Part shown: positions 17,534-26,900 of the stretch, piece after piece
Position numbering within the stretch: the first letter of the stretch is position 1
Layout: each line of letters starts with the position of its first letter
Assembly (NCBI GenBank): GCA_902493795.1
Contig: CABUQZ010000006.1
Span: 1 to 64,000, forward strand
Source: an uncultured Clostridium sp.
GTDB lineage: Bacteria > Bacillota_I > Bacilli_A > RF39 > UBA660
Direction of reading: 5' to 3'
DNA: 64,000 nucleotides
Notes under the pieces: generated by a model
Database searches by the model: none
What the model saw: the letters and a program-made list of their open reading frames with translations, nothing else
What the model was told of the DNA's origin: nothing
Made by a program: the position numbers and the translations under genes

Positions 17534-17686
17534 ATACACAATTTAAAATATTTAAACAAATAAAGTGCTTCTTTATTTGTTACTAAAAAAATAAATTTCT
17601 GCATAGAAACAAAAACGGAAATAAGTTTAAAAACGGACTTTAGTCTAAAAATTTACGTCGAGAAATATTAAAATAAAATAAATTTA

Positions 17687-17707
17687 AAAGTGCACAATGT
17701 GCACTTT
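17687..17707 (-). terminator. Terminator of the vWA surface protein gene
   Basis: AAAGTGCAC-AAT-GTGCACTTT, a perfect 9-bp stem with a three-base loop, followed on the minus strand by a T-rich stretch. It lies 41 bases after the stop at 17748. Confidence 0.7.
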
Positions 17708-17747
17708 AATCTTTGTAACTTTATTAAAATTTTCATCACAAGTATTC

Positions 17748-20700
17748 TTACTCAAGGACTATAAATGGATTATCAATAGAACCATTACCTAAACTATAAT
17801 CAGTAAGAGGTTTAAGTGAGATTAAAGGTCTAATACCATATATTCCATCTACTCCTCCATCACTTAAATATCCATCATAATCAACTTTATATCCATCAGC
17901 GTGATAATCACGAAAAGCACTAGGAGAAACAAGCCAATAAGAAGCACCTGTCGTTCTTTGACTTATTCCAATCAAATCAGCTTCATCCTTTGTAAGAAGT
18001 CCAACTGGATATGTTAATCTGCCATTTCCATTAATCGCACTTGTTGTAAAGCTATCAATTCTATTTTTACAAACTAAATCATATTGATTAGTAAATAATC
18101 TACCATTAGCCCCATAATATAAATGATCTGTTATAACTCTACCATTAGAATTCCATCCATTTAAATTTGAAATACTTCTATCATTACAGAATACAGTATC
18201 TTCTAACATATTTGTATAATCTTTTAAATTGTTATGAAACCATAGATCTACAACTTCTTTAATCGAAGAATCTTTATTATTTATATTATCATTTTTTAAC
18301 ATTTCATTTAAAGCATCTTCTACACTTTTACCTTCTGTTAAATTTATGTAATATAAACTACCATCATTAGAACTATAGTAATATATATATGATAGTGTTG
18401 AACAATCACCATCAAAACAGGTGTAATGCCTATTATTTAACTCACTATAATCTTTCTTTAAATCCCATATTTGTTTTGTATTAGTTAATTCATATTTTCC
18501 ATTACTATATATAAAAGAGTTTCCATAACTATAATTATTATTAGAACTAAAGAAATTATAATAATTATTATGAGAAGACGTTATTGAATATACTTCTTCA
18601 CAAGTAGTACTTACTTGATCTTGACATATATAATAATTTTTATAAGTATTATAATTTGTAAACCAATCATTCTTAGTAATCGTTAAAGGACTTTGAAGTG
18701 TATAAGTACCATCATCATTTTTGGTAATATTTCTACTTAACGTCATATGTCTTACGTCATCCAAAGTATTTTCACTTGTAATTAGAAGAACATATTGATA
18801 ATCAATACTTCCACCTACTACATAATAAACATTAGAGCACTCTTTATCTATGTCATTTAAACACGTATAATAACCAGAAAGTGTGTTATAGTTATCACGC
18901 CATAACTTTTTATTTACTTCACTTCCATCATTGTTTATTAATCTATATTTACCTCCAACTTGTACAATATTATCTCCATAATAATAATTTGTTAAAGATA
19001 CATCTTCTCTTGAGATTAATACTTCATATTGGTTATATAATCTTTCTGAAGAATAATTAATAGTACCATTATACATATAACCTACTTGTCCAGGAGATTT
19101 AAATGAGCTATTAAACTGACCTATACCTATTTGAGTATCAAAACCTGTATTATTACATTTTAAATCTTGACTAGGTACTCCATTATATATAAGTTTTACT
19201 CCACCTGTTTCAGTAGTTCTTACTATCTTCCAACAAAAATTTCCAAATATTACATTATTATTTGTTGTTTCTATATCACCATTATAGTAATAAACTTTGT
19301 TTTGAAAAACACTAGATCCATTTCCGATATATAGTTCTGCGCCATTACCATTTTCTGCTGCATTTTTAACTTCTTTATATAAAGATATTTTTTCGTGTAC
19401 TGTTCCATCCATTGATTTAGCAACAGACTGTTTTGCCCATATTCCTCTTATTGTTATGTCATGTTCTGGCATTACAAAGACATCATCATTAACTTTCTTT
19501 ATGTCTTTTGAATCATTAAAATCTATTTCCCATCCTTTAAATTGATATCCATTACAATACAATTTGATTTGTTTTTTAATAACATTTTCATTGACAAAAT
19601 ACTTTTCTATTGGAATAGATTCTATACTACATCCAGATGGTGTATTATTATCATAAGTTACTTCATAATAATTTTTTAGTAAAAGTGTATTACTACTATT
19701 AACAGTTTTTAACTCTTCTTTTGGTAATTTTGTTTCAACTGCTTCTTTCTTATTTGTTTTAAAATATCCATAGTTTTCTTCTTTCATTGAAAGGTTAAAA
19801 GTCATCTTAGCATTTCCACCTGTTATGAATGAATTATCTCCAAGATTCCATATTATTTTTTGTACTCCATCATAAGATTCTAAAATAACATTTCCAAAAG
19901 ATACCTTAATATCATCAACAGAATCAACAACAAAATAATCATTATCAACATAATCTGTTACTATAAACTTTTCATAAAGTACTGGGGAAATTGAAGATTC
20001 AAATAACACATTACTTAAAGATGACTTATCTGCTATCCAAACAGAATCAGTTATTTCTCTAATCTCTTTGATAACTTCTAACCCCATTTCATATTGAATA
20101 CCATTAATAGACATAAATGGATATTTATCTTTTAATAATTCATATGTACCTATCTGATTAGGAGTATCAACATATGGATATCCACCTATCAAAAATAAAG
20201 TAACCACATCTTTTCCAGTTTCTTTGATATACCCATCCATTACACTATCAATGTTTAATAAAGCTGCATTATAATTTCTTGAATTTTGAAGAGTTAAAGT
20301 ATCTATCTTAGCAATTAAATCATTTTTATCATTTGAAAATCTAGATATAATTTCTGAAGTATCACCACAAGTTATTAGTGCGACTCTATTATGAGAGCTA
20401 CTTAAAAGAGAAGAAACAAGTTCTTTTGAGTCACTTTTTACTTTATCAAATTTCTCACCCTTAATAGAATTAGAAACATCTAAAACTAAGACTATATCTT
20501 TATAAATACCCTCTGTTTTAATAATAGAATTCACATCAAACGTTACTTCTACTTTACCAAGTCCAGCCCACTTAGCACTTTTATTTATATGCCAAGAACC
20601 AGGATTAGAATAATCACTTGACTCTATCTCGATACTTCTAACTTCTGTTGTGTATAATCCTAGATCCTTTAAGATTCTTTCTGCAATATATGTTACTACA

Positions 20701-20840
20701 TTAGTCTTTGTTACAAAAGAAATAAAAAATAATAATAAAATGAAAACGAAAACTGATGTTCCAAAAAATATAATTTGATTTTTAAATAAAGGAAGATATT
20801 TTTTTTCTTTTTTCACAACTTTCTTTCTTCCTAAAAACAT
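17748..20840 (-). CDS. Membrane-anchored von Willebrand A domain surface protein
   Basis: About 1,030 residues. A Lys-rich N-terminus and one membrane helix (about 20-43) precede a vWA domain with an intact MIDAS start, DVSNS (Asp121-x-Ser-x-Ser), which binds a divalent metal. Then comes an InlB-type repeat-like module (VTYDNNTPSGCS, FKGWEIDFND). A long Tyr/Asn-rich region follows with repeated YYTCLN / YYICQD / HYTCFDG segments. The C-terminal domain (YPVGLLTKDEADLIG, YWLVSPSAFRD, GIYGIRPLISLK) resembles DUF6273-type domains common in gut Firmicutes surface proteins. The ATG at 20840 has GGAGGTAAT in front. An upstream frame extension to 20882 lacks a site. Probably an adhesin; its ligand is unknown. 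Confidence 0.75.
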   Translation of the reverse strand: MFLGRKKVVKKEKKYLPLFKNQIIFFGTSVFVFILLLFFISFVTKTNVVTYIAERILKDLGLYTTEVRSIEIESSDYSNPGSWHINKSAKWAGLGKVEVTFDVNSIIKTEGIYKDIVLVLDVSNSIKGEKFDKVKSDSKELVSSLLSSSHNRVALITCGDTSEIISRFSNDKNDLIAKIDTLTLQNSRNYNAALLNIDSVMDGYIKETGKDVVTLFLIGGYPYVDTPNQIGTYELLKDKYPFMSINGIQYEMGLEVIKEIREITDSVWIADKSSLSNVLFESSISPVLYEKFIVTDYVDNDYFVVDSVDDIKVSFGNVILESYDGVQKIIWNLGDNSFITGGNAKMTFNLSMKEENYGYFKTNKKEAVETKLPKEELKTVNSSNTLLLKNYYEVTYDNNTPSGCSIESIPIEKYFVNENVIKKQIKLYCNGYQFKGWEIDFNDSKDIKKVNDDVFVMPEHDITIRGIWAKQSVAKSMDGTVHEKISLYKEVKNAAENGNGAELYIGNGSSVFQNKVYYYNGDIETTNNNVIFGNFCWKIVRTTETGGVKLIYNGVPSQDLKCNNTGFDTQIGIGQFNSSFKSPGQVGYMYNGTINYSSERLYNQYEVLISREDVSLTNYYYGDNIVQVGGKYRLINNDGSEVNKKLWRDNYNTLSGYYTCLNDIDKECSNVYYVVGGSIDYQYVLLITSENTLDDVRHMTLSRNITKNDDGTYTLQSPLTITKNDWFTNYNTYKNYYICQDQVSTTCEEVYSITSSHNNYYNFFSSNNNYSYGNSFIYSNGKYELTNTKQIWDLKKDYSELNNRHYTCFDGDCSTLSYIYYYSSNDGSLYYINLTEGKSVEDALNEMLKNDNINNKDSSIKEVVDLWFHNNLKDYTNMLEDTVFCNDRSISNLNGWNSNGRVITDHLYYGANGRLFTNQYDLVCKNRIDSFTTSAINGNGRLTYPVGLLTKDEADLIGISQRTTGASYWLVSPSAFRDYHADGYKVDYDGYLSDGGVDGIYGIRPLISLKPLTDYSLGNGSIDNPFIVLE

Positions 20841-20981
20841 ATTACCTCCATTCCATAAATAAGTTTTACATAATTCTGTCAAAGCCTTTCTATTGTAACA
20901 ATGTTAACATCTAATACCCTATAATACAAGTCATTAAGAGCATTTTACATAATCTTGTAAATTTAGATTTGAACTTTTGAA

Positions 20982-21028
20982 AACAAAAAGCATTAGAGAA
21001 CATTCTTTTTTAAAGTCTCTAATGCTTT
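20982..21028 (-). terminator. Terminator overlapping the sigG 3' end
   Basis: AAAGCATTAGAGA and TCTCTAATGCTTT form a 13-bp stem. The last sigG codons and stop lie in the loop, and TTTTTGTTTT follows on the minus strand. Confidence 0.75.
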
Positions 21029-21766
21029 CTTTTCTATTCTTGATATTTGTGCTTGACTAATATCAAGCTCACTAGATAATTCTACTTGTGTTTTTCCTAC
21101 AACAAATCTTTGATCTAGAATATACTTTTCTCTCTCATTAAGCTCATTAATTGCTTCTTTTAAAGATACTTTAGTATTTACATCTACTTTCTCAGTCTTA
21201 TCTTCTATTTGATCACACAAGAAAATAGTATCTCCACCATCATTATATATAGGTTCAAAAATACTTACAGGATCTTTTCTAGATAAAAGAGCATCCACTA
21301 CTTCAAACTCACTTACTCCTAAATCTTTAGCAATCTCTTCATAAGTTGGACTTCTTCCTAAAGAAAGCGATAACTTTTCTTTAGATTTATTACTTCTATA
21401 TGCTAAATCCTTTAAAGATCTACTAACACGAATACTAGAATTATCTCTTACATATCTTCTTATTTCTCCTAATATCATAGGAACACAATAAGTAGAAAAC
21501 TTTACTCCATAATTAGGATCAAAATTATCTATTGCTTTCATTAATCCTACACATCCAATTTGAAATAGATCATCTTTATTTTCATCAATTTGATAAAATT
21601 GTTTAAGAATTGATAAAACAAGCTTTAAATTACCATTTGCAATCTCTTCTCTAGCCGTTTTATCACCATCTTTTAATCTTTGAAATAAAATAATCATTTC
21701 ATCATTAGATAATACTTTGATATTTGATGTATTCACGCCAACAATTGAAACTTTATGACGTGACAA
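20993..21766 (-). CDS. sigG: RNA polymerase sporulation sigma factor SigG
   Basis: Forespore-specific late sigma factor of the sigma-70 family. The 257 residues match Bacillus SigG in length and order: N-terminal MSRHKVSIVGVNTSN, region 2 (LVLSIL, then DLFQIGCVGLMKAIDNFDP, KFSTYCVPMILGEIRRYVRD), region 3 (SRSLKDLAYRS, then PTYEEIAKDLGVSEFEVVDAL) and region 4 (ALxERE-like LNEREKYILDQRF, then SQAQISRIEKKALETLK). The start is a TTG at 21764-21766; homology of MSRHK to the SigG N-terminus supports it. The AAGGAG ribosome site lies inside a 19-bp hairpin, so translation is probably restrained. The spoIIGA-sigE genes that precede sigG in Bacillus are absent; a galE operon is upstream instead. Confidence 0.93.
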   Translation of the reverse strand: MSRHKVSIVGVNTSNIKVLSNDEMIILFQRLKDGDKTAREEIANGNLKLVLSILKQFYQIDENKDDLFQIGCVGLMKAIDNFDPNYGVKFSTYCVPMILGEIRRYVRDNSSIRVSRSLKDLAYRSNKSKEKLSLSLGRSPTYEEIAKDLGVSEFEVVDALLSRKDPVSIFEPIYNDGGDTIFLCDQIEDKTEKVDVNTKVSLKEAINELNEREKYILDQRFVVGKTQVELSSELDISQAQISRIEKKALETLKKNVL

Positions 21767-21769
21767 TAA

Positions 21770-21813
21770 AATAATCTCCTTTCCTAACTATTATGTTAGA
21801 AAAAGAGATTATT
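21770..21813 (-). promoter_or_regulatory. Leader hairpin sequestering the sigG ribosome-binding site
   Basis: On the minus-strand RNA, bases complementary to 21795-21813 pair with those complementary to 21770-21788. This gives a continuous 19-bp stem with two G-U pairs and a six-base loop. The AAAGGAG Shine-Dalgarno (21777-21783) lies wholly inside the 3' arm, and the TTG start is three bases beyond the stem. The G-U positions would be A-C mismatches on the other strand, so the structure fits the sense RNA. It might also serve as an attenuating terminator for the upstream operon. Confidence 0.7.
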
Positions 21814-21822
21814 AATACATTT

Positions 21823-22116
21823 TTATAATTTTCCTAATGCAAGAACAATTAAAAATCCTAATATTACTAAAAGTATAGCAAGTACAATTTTTAAATCCAT
21901 ATTCTCAAATGCTTTTTTATCAGTACTTTCACTACTTTCATCTTCAAATCCATAACTTTGTTGTCCATCGTTATTTGAAACATCATACTTATCTTTTTCA
22001 AATTCATATGTTACTTCTGTATTTTCTTGAAGAGCATTTTCTATTGAACTACCACATCTTTGACATAAATTCATCCAATCTTCGTTTCGTTCACCACATT
22101 TAGAACAAATCTTCAT
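21823..22116 (-). CDS. Zinc-ribbon protein with C-terminal membrane anchor
   Basis: Ninety-seven residues. The N-terminus has two CxxC pairs, CSKC (4-7) and CQRC (18-21), typical of a zinc-ribbon. An acidic, Ser-rich linker follows, then a single C-terminal membrane helix (about 74-95, IVLAILLVILGFLIVLALG), so it should be tail-anchored with the ribbon in the cytoplasm. It is nine bases after galE and is preceded by AGGAGGATC. Such zinc-ribbon-plus-helix proteins are common in Firmicutes and mostly uncharacterised. It is the gene immediately before sigG. Confidence 0.75.
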   Translation of the reverse strand: MKICSKCGERNEDWMNLCQRCGSSIENALQENTEVTYEFEKDKYDVSNNDGQQSYGFEDESSESTDKKAFENMDLKIVLAILLVILGFLIVLALGKL

Positions 22117-22125
22117 ATGATCCTC

Positions 22126-23124
22126 CTAGCTATTCTTTTTAACAAAATTATATGAATCTTTACACATCTGTTCTATTTCAAGTTGAGCTTTCCAATTTAA
22201 TTCTTTAAAAGCTTTATCTGTAGATGCATAACAAGAATCAATATCTCCAGGTCTTCTTTCTACTATCTTATATGGTACATCAACATTATTAACACTTTTA
22301 AATGTATTAACTATTTGAAGTACACTATAACCTTTACCAGTTCCAAGATTATAAGCATCTACTCCTTTATCTTTATTAAGCTTTTCAAGTGCTTTAATAT
22401 GTCCTTTAGCAAGATCTACAACGTGGATATAATCTCTTACACCAGTTCCATCAACTGTATCGTAATCATTTCCATAAATACTTAATTCTTTTAACTCTTT
22501 ATTTGCAACTTTAACAATATAAGGCATTAAATTATTAGGTATTCCATTAGGATTTTCCCCAATTAACCCACTTTCATGTGCCCCAATAGGATTAAAATAT
22601 CTTAAAATTGCTATACTCCAATCATTATCTGATTGATATAAATCTTTTAGAATTCTTTCTATCATCAACTTTGTAGTTCCATATGGATTAGTTGTATGAA
22701 GTGGAAAGTCTTCTGTAATAGGTAATTTTTCTGGTTTACCATATACAGTTGCACTAGATGAGAATACAATTTTCTTACAATTATATTTACTCATAACTTC
22801 TAAAAGTGTAATAGTAGAGTCTAAATTATTTCTATAATACATAAGTGGCTTACTAACACTTTCTCCAACTGCTTTATACCCTGCAAAATGAATAACAGCA
22901 TCCACCTTTTCTATAGAAAATATTTTATCCATCCCTTCATAATTACAAACATCTTCATTATAGAAAGTAACACTCTTTCCAGTTATTTCTTTTATCTTAT
23001 CTATAACATCTAAAGAAGAATTAAAAAGATTATCAACAACTACAACATCGTAACCTTCATTTAATAATTCTACACAAGTATGGCTTCCTATATAACCACA
23101 ACCACCAGTAACAAGTATTTTCAT
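22126..23124 (-). CDS. galE: UDP-glucose 4-epimerase
   Basis: Short-chain dehydrogenase/reductase-type enzyme that interconverts UDP-glucose and UDP-galactose using tightly bound NAD. Visible motifs: the GGCGYIG nucleotide loop (7-13), D31-N32 after the second strand, SSSATVYG (123-129), the catalytic Tyr148-x3-Lys152 (YGTTK) and RYFNPIGAH. The 332 residues are standard. The gene starts one base after the stop of the membrane protein gene and uses GGAGGTAAA. It would supply UDP-galactose for glycolipids or surface polymers made by glycosyltransferases such as that at 15163. Confidence 0.95.
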   Translation of the reverse strand: MKILVTGGCGYIGSHTCVELLNEGYDVVVVDNLFNSSLDVIDKIKEITGKSVTFYNEDVCNYEGMDKIFSIEKVDAVIHFAGYKAVGESVSKPLMYYRNNLDSTITLLEVMSKYNCKKIVFSSSATVYGKPEKLPITEDFPLHTTNPYGTTKLMIERILKDLYQSDNDWSIAILRYFNPIGAHESGLIGENPNGIPNNLMPYIVKVANKELKELSIYGNDYDTVDGTGVRDYIHVVDLAKGHIKALEKLNKDKGVDAYNLGTGKGYSVLQIVNTFKSVNNVDVPYKIVERRPGDIDSCYASTDKAFKELNWKAQLEIEQMCKDSYNFVKKNS

Positions 23125-23125
23125 T

Positions 23126-23926
23126 TTACCTCCAACTACTAATATAAGAATTAATTCTTATATCACGTAATACTTTTTTTATATATTTAACTATATATAT
23201 TAATAATAATACAAAACTAAAAATAAAACAAATCATATAAGTATTATCCATAGATAATTTTAACCCTTTTAAACCACCAAAATATGTATTACTTATAAAT
23301 TCATAGTTAAAAAAGTTGTTATTTAAATAGTAAATAAAGAAAGAATAGATAAATGTAATTATCCCACTAATTAAAAATCCATTTCTTTTTTCTTCTATTA
23401 TTATACCTATTAATAAAAGTATTAATATTGAAAAAGCTATAGTAGAAAAAAAGCTACTTGAGAAAAACTTAAAGAAATTCATTGTATTTAAGAAATCATT
23501 ATTTATATATTGAGATACTTTATATGAATATAATTCTATATCATTATTAACTATCCCCATTGTGTCTACTCCATTTTTGATTTCATAAGAAAATACAGAT
23601 CTTTTTAATAAAGAAGTAATTTCTTTTTCATCTATTAGATTTTCACTATTATTATTAATGTTTTTAATTATATTTTCTTTTAGTTCTTCTTCTTTTTCTT
23701 TATTTATATAACTAAATACTAAAGTAGAATACTTATATTCTCTAATATGTTTTTTTATATTTGTATCTTCTAATATTGTTTTATTTATATCATATTTATT
23801 TACTATTTTTTCTGTTATTTCTTTTGTTGTTATAGCTTTTCCAATAAAGGTTAAAGAAAAGAAGATTAAATTAACTCCCAATAACACAATAAATATAATT
23901 GTAATTAAAGGTTTTTGTAGTTTCAT
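23126..23926 (-). CDS. Multi-pass membrane protein of unknown function
   Basis: A 266-residue protein: an N-terminal helix (6-30), an extracytoplasmic domain of about 120 residues rich in Lys, Glu and Asn (31-150), then three helices (about 155-178, 183-203 and 228-250) and a basic C-terminal tail. No family is recognised. It sits between the giant coiled-coil gene (18 bases upstream) and galE (1 base downstream), so it is certainly co-transcribed with them. The ribosome site is GGAG seven bases before ATG. Confidence 0.6.
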   Translation of the reverse strand: MKLQKPLITIIFIVLLGVNLIFFSLTFIGKAITTKEITEKIVNKYDINKTILEDTNIKKHIREYKYSTLVFSYINKEKEEELKENIIKNINNNSENLIDEKEITSLLKRSVFSYEIKNGVDTMGIVNNDIELYSYKVSQYINNDFLNTMNFFKFFSSSFFSTIAFSILILLLIGIIIEEKRNGFLISGIITFIYSFFIYYLNNNFFNYEFISNTYFGGLKGLKLSMDNTYMICFIFSFVLLLIYIVKYIKKVLRDIRINSYISSWR

Positions 23927-23944
23927 TAATCTTCTCCATTTTTA

Positions 23945-26900
23945 CTATTTTGTTTTTTGTTCTTCTTCTTGTTTATTTTTTGCAAGATTCTCGTTTATAA
24001 GTTTTTCACATAATGCTACTATTTCTTTTTCAGCATTTGATATTTGGAATGTTTTTTCATTTGTTCCAAGAACTATTAATCCACCTCTATTTGTATTAGG
24101 TACATCAAATGTTTTATTGTAATATGGTGTGTTATCTCTTGCATATAAATCACATACTACTGGAATTATTTCATTAACTATTTTATCTTTATCAAATGTT
24201 CTTTGATACATTACTGTTTCATTTTCATTAGTTCCATTTGAAATGATTAAATCAGCAACATCTGGTGTATTTCTATCAAAGAATAATTTAATTGTAGTAG
24301 GTTGATCAGGTGTTGCATATGTTTCTACAACCTCAACAGCATCTTCTATTTCTACTATTTCAGGTACTTTTTCTTTTTCTTTCTTTTGTTCTACAACTTC
24401 AAACAAAGTATCTTTTAATTGAGTTAAAAGTTTAGCTTGTTCTTCTGCACCTTTTTTAAGATCATCTTGCTCTTCTTCTGTATTATTAAGAGTTGAAGAT
24501 TCTTCTTTATCACTTTGAAGTAGTTTTACTGCTTCCTCTTCTGCTCCTTGTAAAATCATATCGTGCTCTTCTTTTGCAACAATGCGTTTTGCTTCTTCAT
24601 TAGCACCTTCTACAAGTTCATCATGTTGAGCTTCCTCGACAATACGCTTTGCTTCTTGTTTAGCGCCTTCTACAAGTTCATCATGTTCTTCTTTTTCAAC
24701 AATACGTTTTGCTTCAACTTTTGAGCTTCTAACTATTTCATCATACTCTTTTTTTGCAACAATTCTTCTAGCTTCTTCATTAGCACCTTCAATTAACTCA
24801 TCATGCTCATTCTGTTTAATTGCTTCGCTAAGTTCTCTTCTATAAATATCATGAAGTTTTTGTAAAGCTTCTTCTTTATCTCTTAACTCACGTTCTAAAA
24901 GTTTATAAAGATCTGAATTTTTATCTTGAACTGCATCAAGCTTTTTCAAAGCTTCTAAAACATTATTATTAGCTATTTCAAGTCCAAGTACTTTTTCATT
25001 AGATTTTAATTCTTCTATTCTTGAATATCCTTTAGGAGGAAGTTTACCCTTACCTCTTAAAATATCAAGTCTAAAGTATTCACATAATTCTCTATCTTCT
25101 ATAGATAAATCAACGTTGTGTACTTCTTCTTTTTCTTGAAGTTTTGTATCTAATTCTTCTTTTGCTGCTAGTAACTCAGTATATAAACTAACAAATTTTA
25201 AATACTCTTTATAATACTTTTCTGGATTTGTTTGACTCTTCTTTTCTAACTCATCTCGTAAAGCTGTAAATTCACTAACTTCATTATCAAGTTCTTTTGC
25301 CATTTTTTCTTTTTCAGAAAAAGGTAATTGTTCATTTCTACATAAATCATATAACTTAGAAATAACAGATTTCATTTTTTCTTCATCGAATAAAGCTTCT
25401 TCTACAACTGGTTCTAAAGTAGTTGTTAAATTCTCTTGATTTAATTGTTTTCCAATAGATTTTTCATAATACTTAGTTACATAATCTACATAATAATTAT
25501 TTCTAAATAATCTATTAAATATTGCATCTGAACCCTTTACTCCGCTGTTTTCGAATTGTTTCTTTAATGACTCAATATCAACTGGTATACCACGTTTAAC
25601 AGACTCTCTAAATTGAACATCTAAAAGATCAAATAATTTTTTATTTTCTTCATTGAAGGCATATTTTTCTCCAACTACTACATCTTCTTTATCTTCTTCA
25701 ATGCCAGCTGAAACACCCCAGTATATAGCAAATTCTATGTTATTTTTCTCAGCTTCACTACTTGGAATATATTCTTCACCAGTATCTCTTCTATAAAGTT
25801 TAAGTTCACCACTACTATTATCTATTTTATATGTCTTAACATACTCATGTAACTTGTCAAATGAAACAGTTGCATCTAGCATTATTTCATCTTGTTTTCT
25901 TGCTTCACCATTAATTTGTTCTTCAAGTCGAGCAAGTTTTTTTAATAAATCTTCATCAAGAGGTATTTCTTGCTTATTTTCTTCATTCTTTGAATCAGGA
26001 ACAACCTTAGTAGAATGAGGATATGCTAGTTCATCACTAGCTTGTTTTATCAATATTTCATTTCCATCACGAGATTCATGAAGTGCATGTTTAACAAGTC
26101 CTAAAGTTGGAACATTAACTGCATTTATTGTTGATAAAAAGTTAGGATCTTCTTCTCTAATGTTTTCCAAAGTTTTTTTGAATTCAGAATCAAACAAAAC
26201 TCCATCAGTAAATTTAAACATAAATGAATCGTTACGAGATACACCATCTAATATACTAATTCTTACCAATCTAGCATTAGAATCCAATCTATCTGGTTCT
26301 ACTACTATTTCATAACGTTCATCATCTAATTTTCCATATCTTACTAAATCCAATGTTTCATAGAATTTCTCATAAGAATCAACGATATAGTTATTATTAA
26401 GTTCATTATTAACAATGATTTCTGGTTCTTCTACTTTAGTTTCAACTACTCTATTATTGGCCATAGCCTTAGTATTAAGATAAGATAAAATTTCATCACA
26501 ATAATGTTCATATTCACTATTATTTCCATAGTTTGTTTTTAATTTTTGTAATGCAAGAGGTTTGCTAGATTTAAATACTCCATTCTCAAACTGAGCAAGA
26601 GAAGCATTTCTTAAATCAAAATAACCAACTTTTTCAAGTTCAGTAGTAGCAAATTTTATTCTTTCAGCTATAGAAGGATTATTAACATCTACTCTTCTTC
26701 TAATTCTTTTTTCAGCAGTTGCAAGTTTAGCAAGTTTGCTAAGTTCAACAGAATTATTTAATTTATCTATTAATTCATCTGTCAAACCTAAACTTTTCAA
26801 TTTATCTCTATCTTTAAATATCTCTTCGATAAATTTTTGCGTATTCTCTAATGACTTTCTTATAAAAGTTGTATTAACTCTTTTTTCATTTGATAAATTA

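Larger units (their letters stand above)
16261..17641 (+). mobile_element. IS30-family insertion sequence (about 1.38 kb)
   Basis: Bounded by imperfect inverted repeats: AAATTCCGTTATTTAA at 16261 and, reversed, AAAGTCCGTTTTTAAA ending at 17641 (about 15 of 20 match). A perfect 13-bp subterminal inverted repeat, TGTTTCTATGCAG, is at 16317-16329 and 17599-17611. It encodes one IS30-type transposase. I could not identify a target duplication, so the outer boundary is uncertain by a few bases. Confidence 0.7.
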
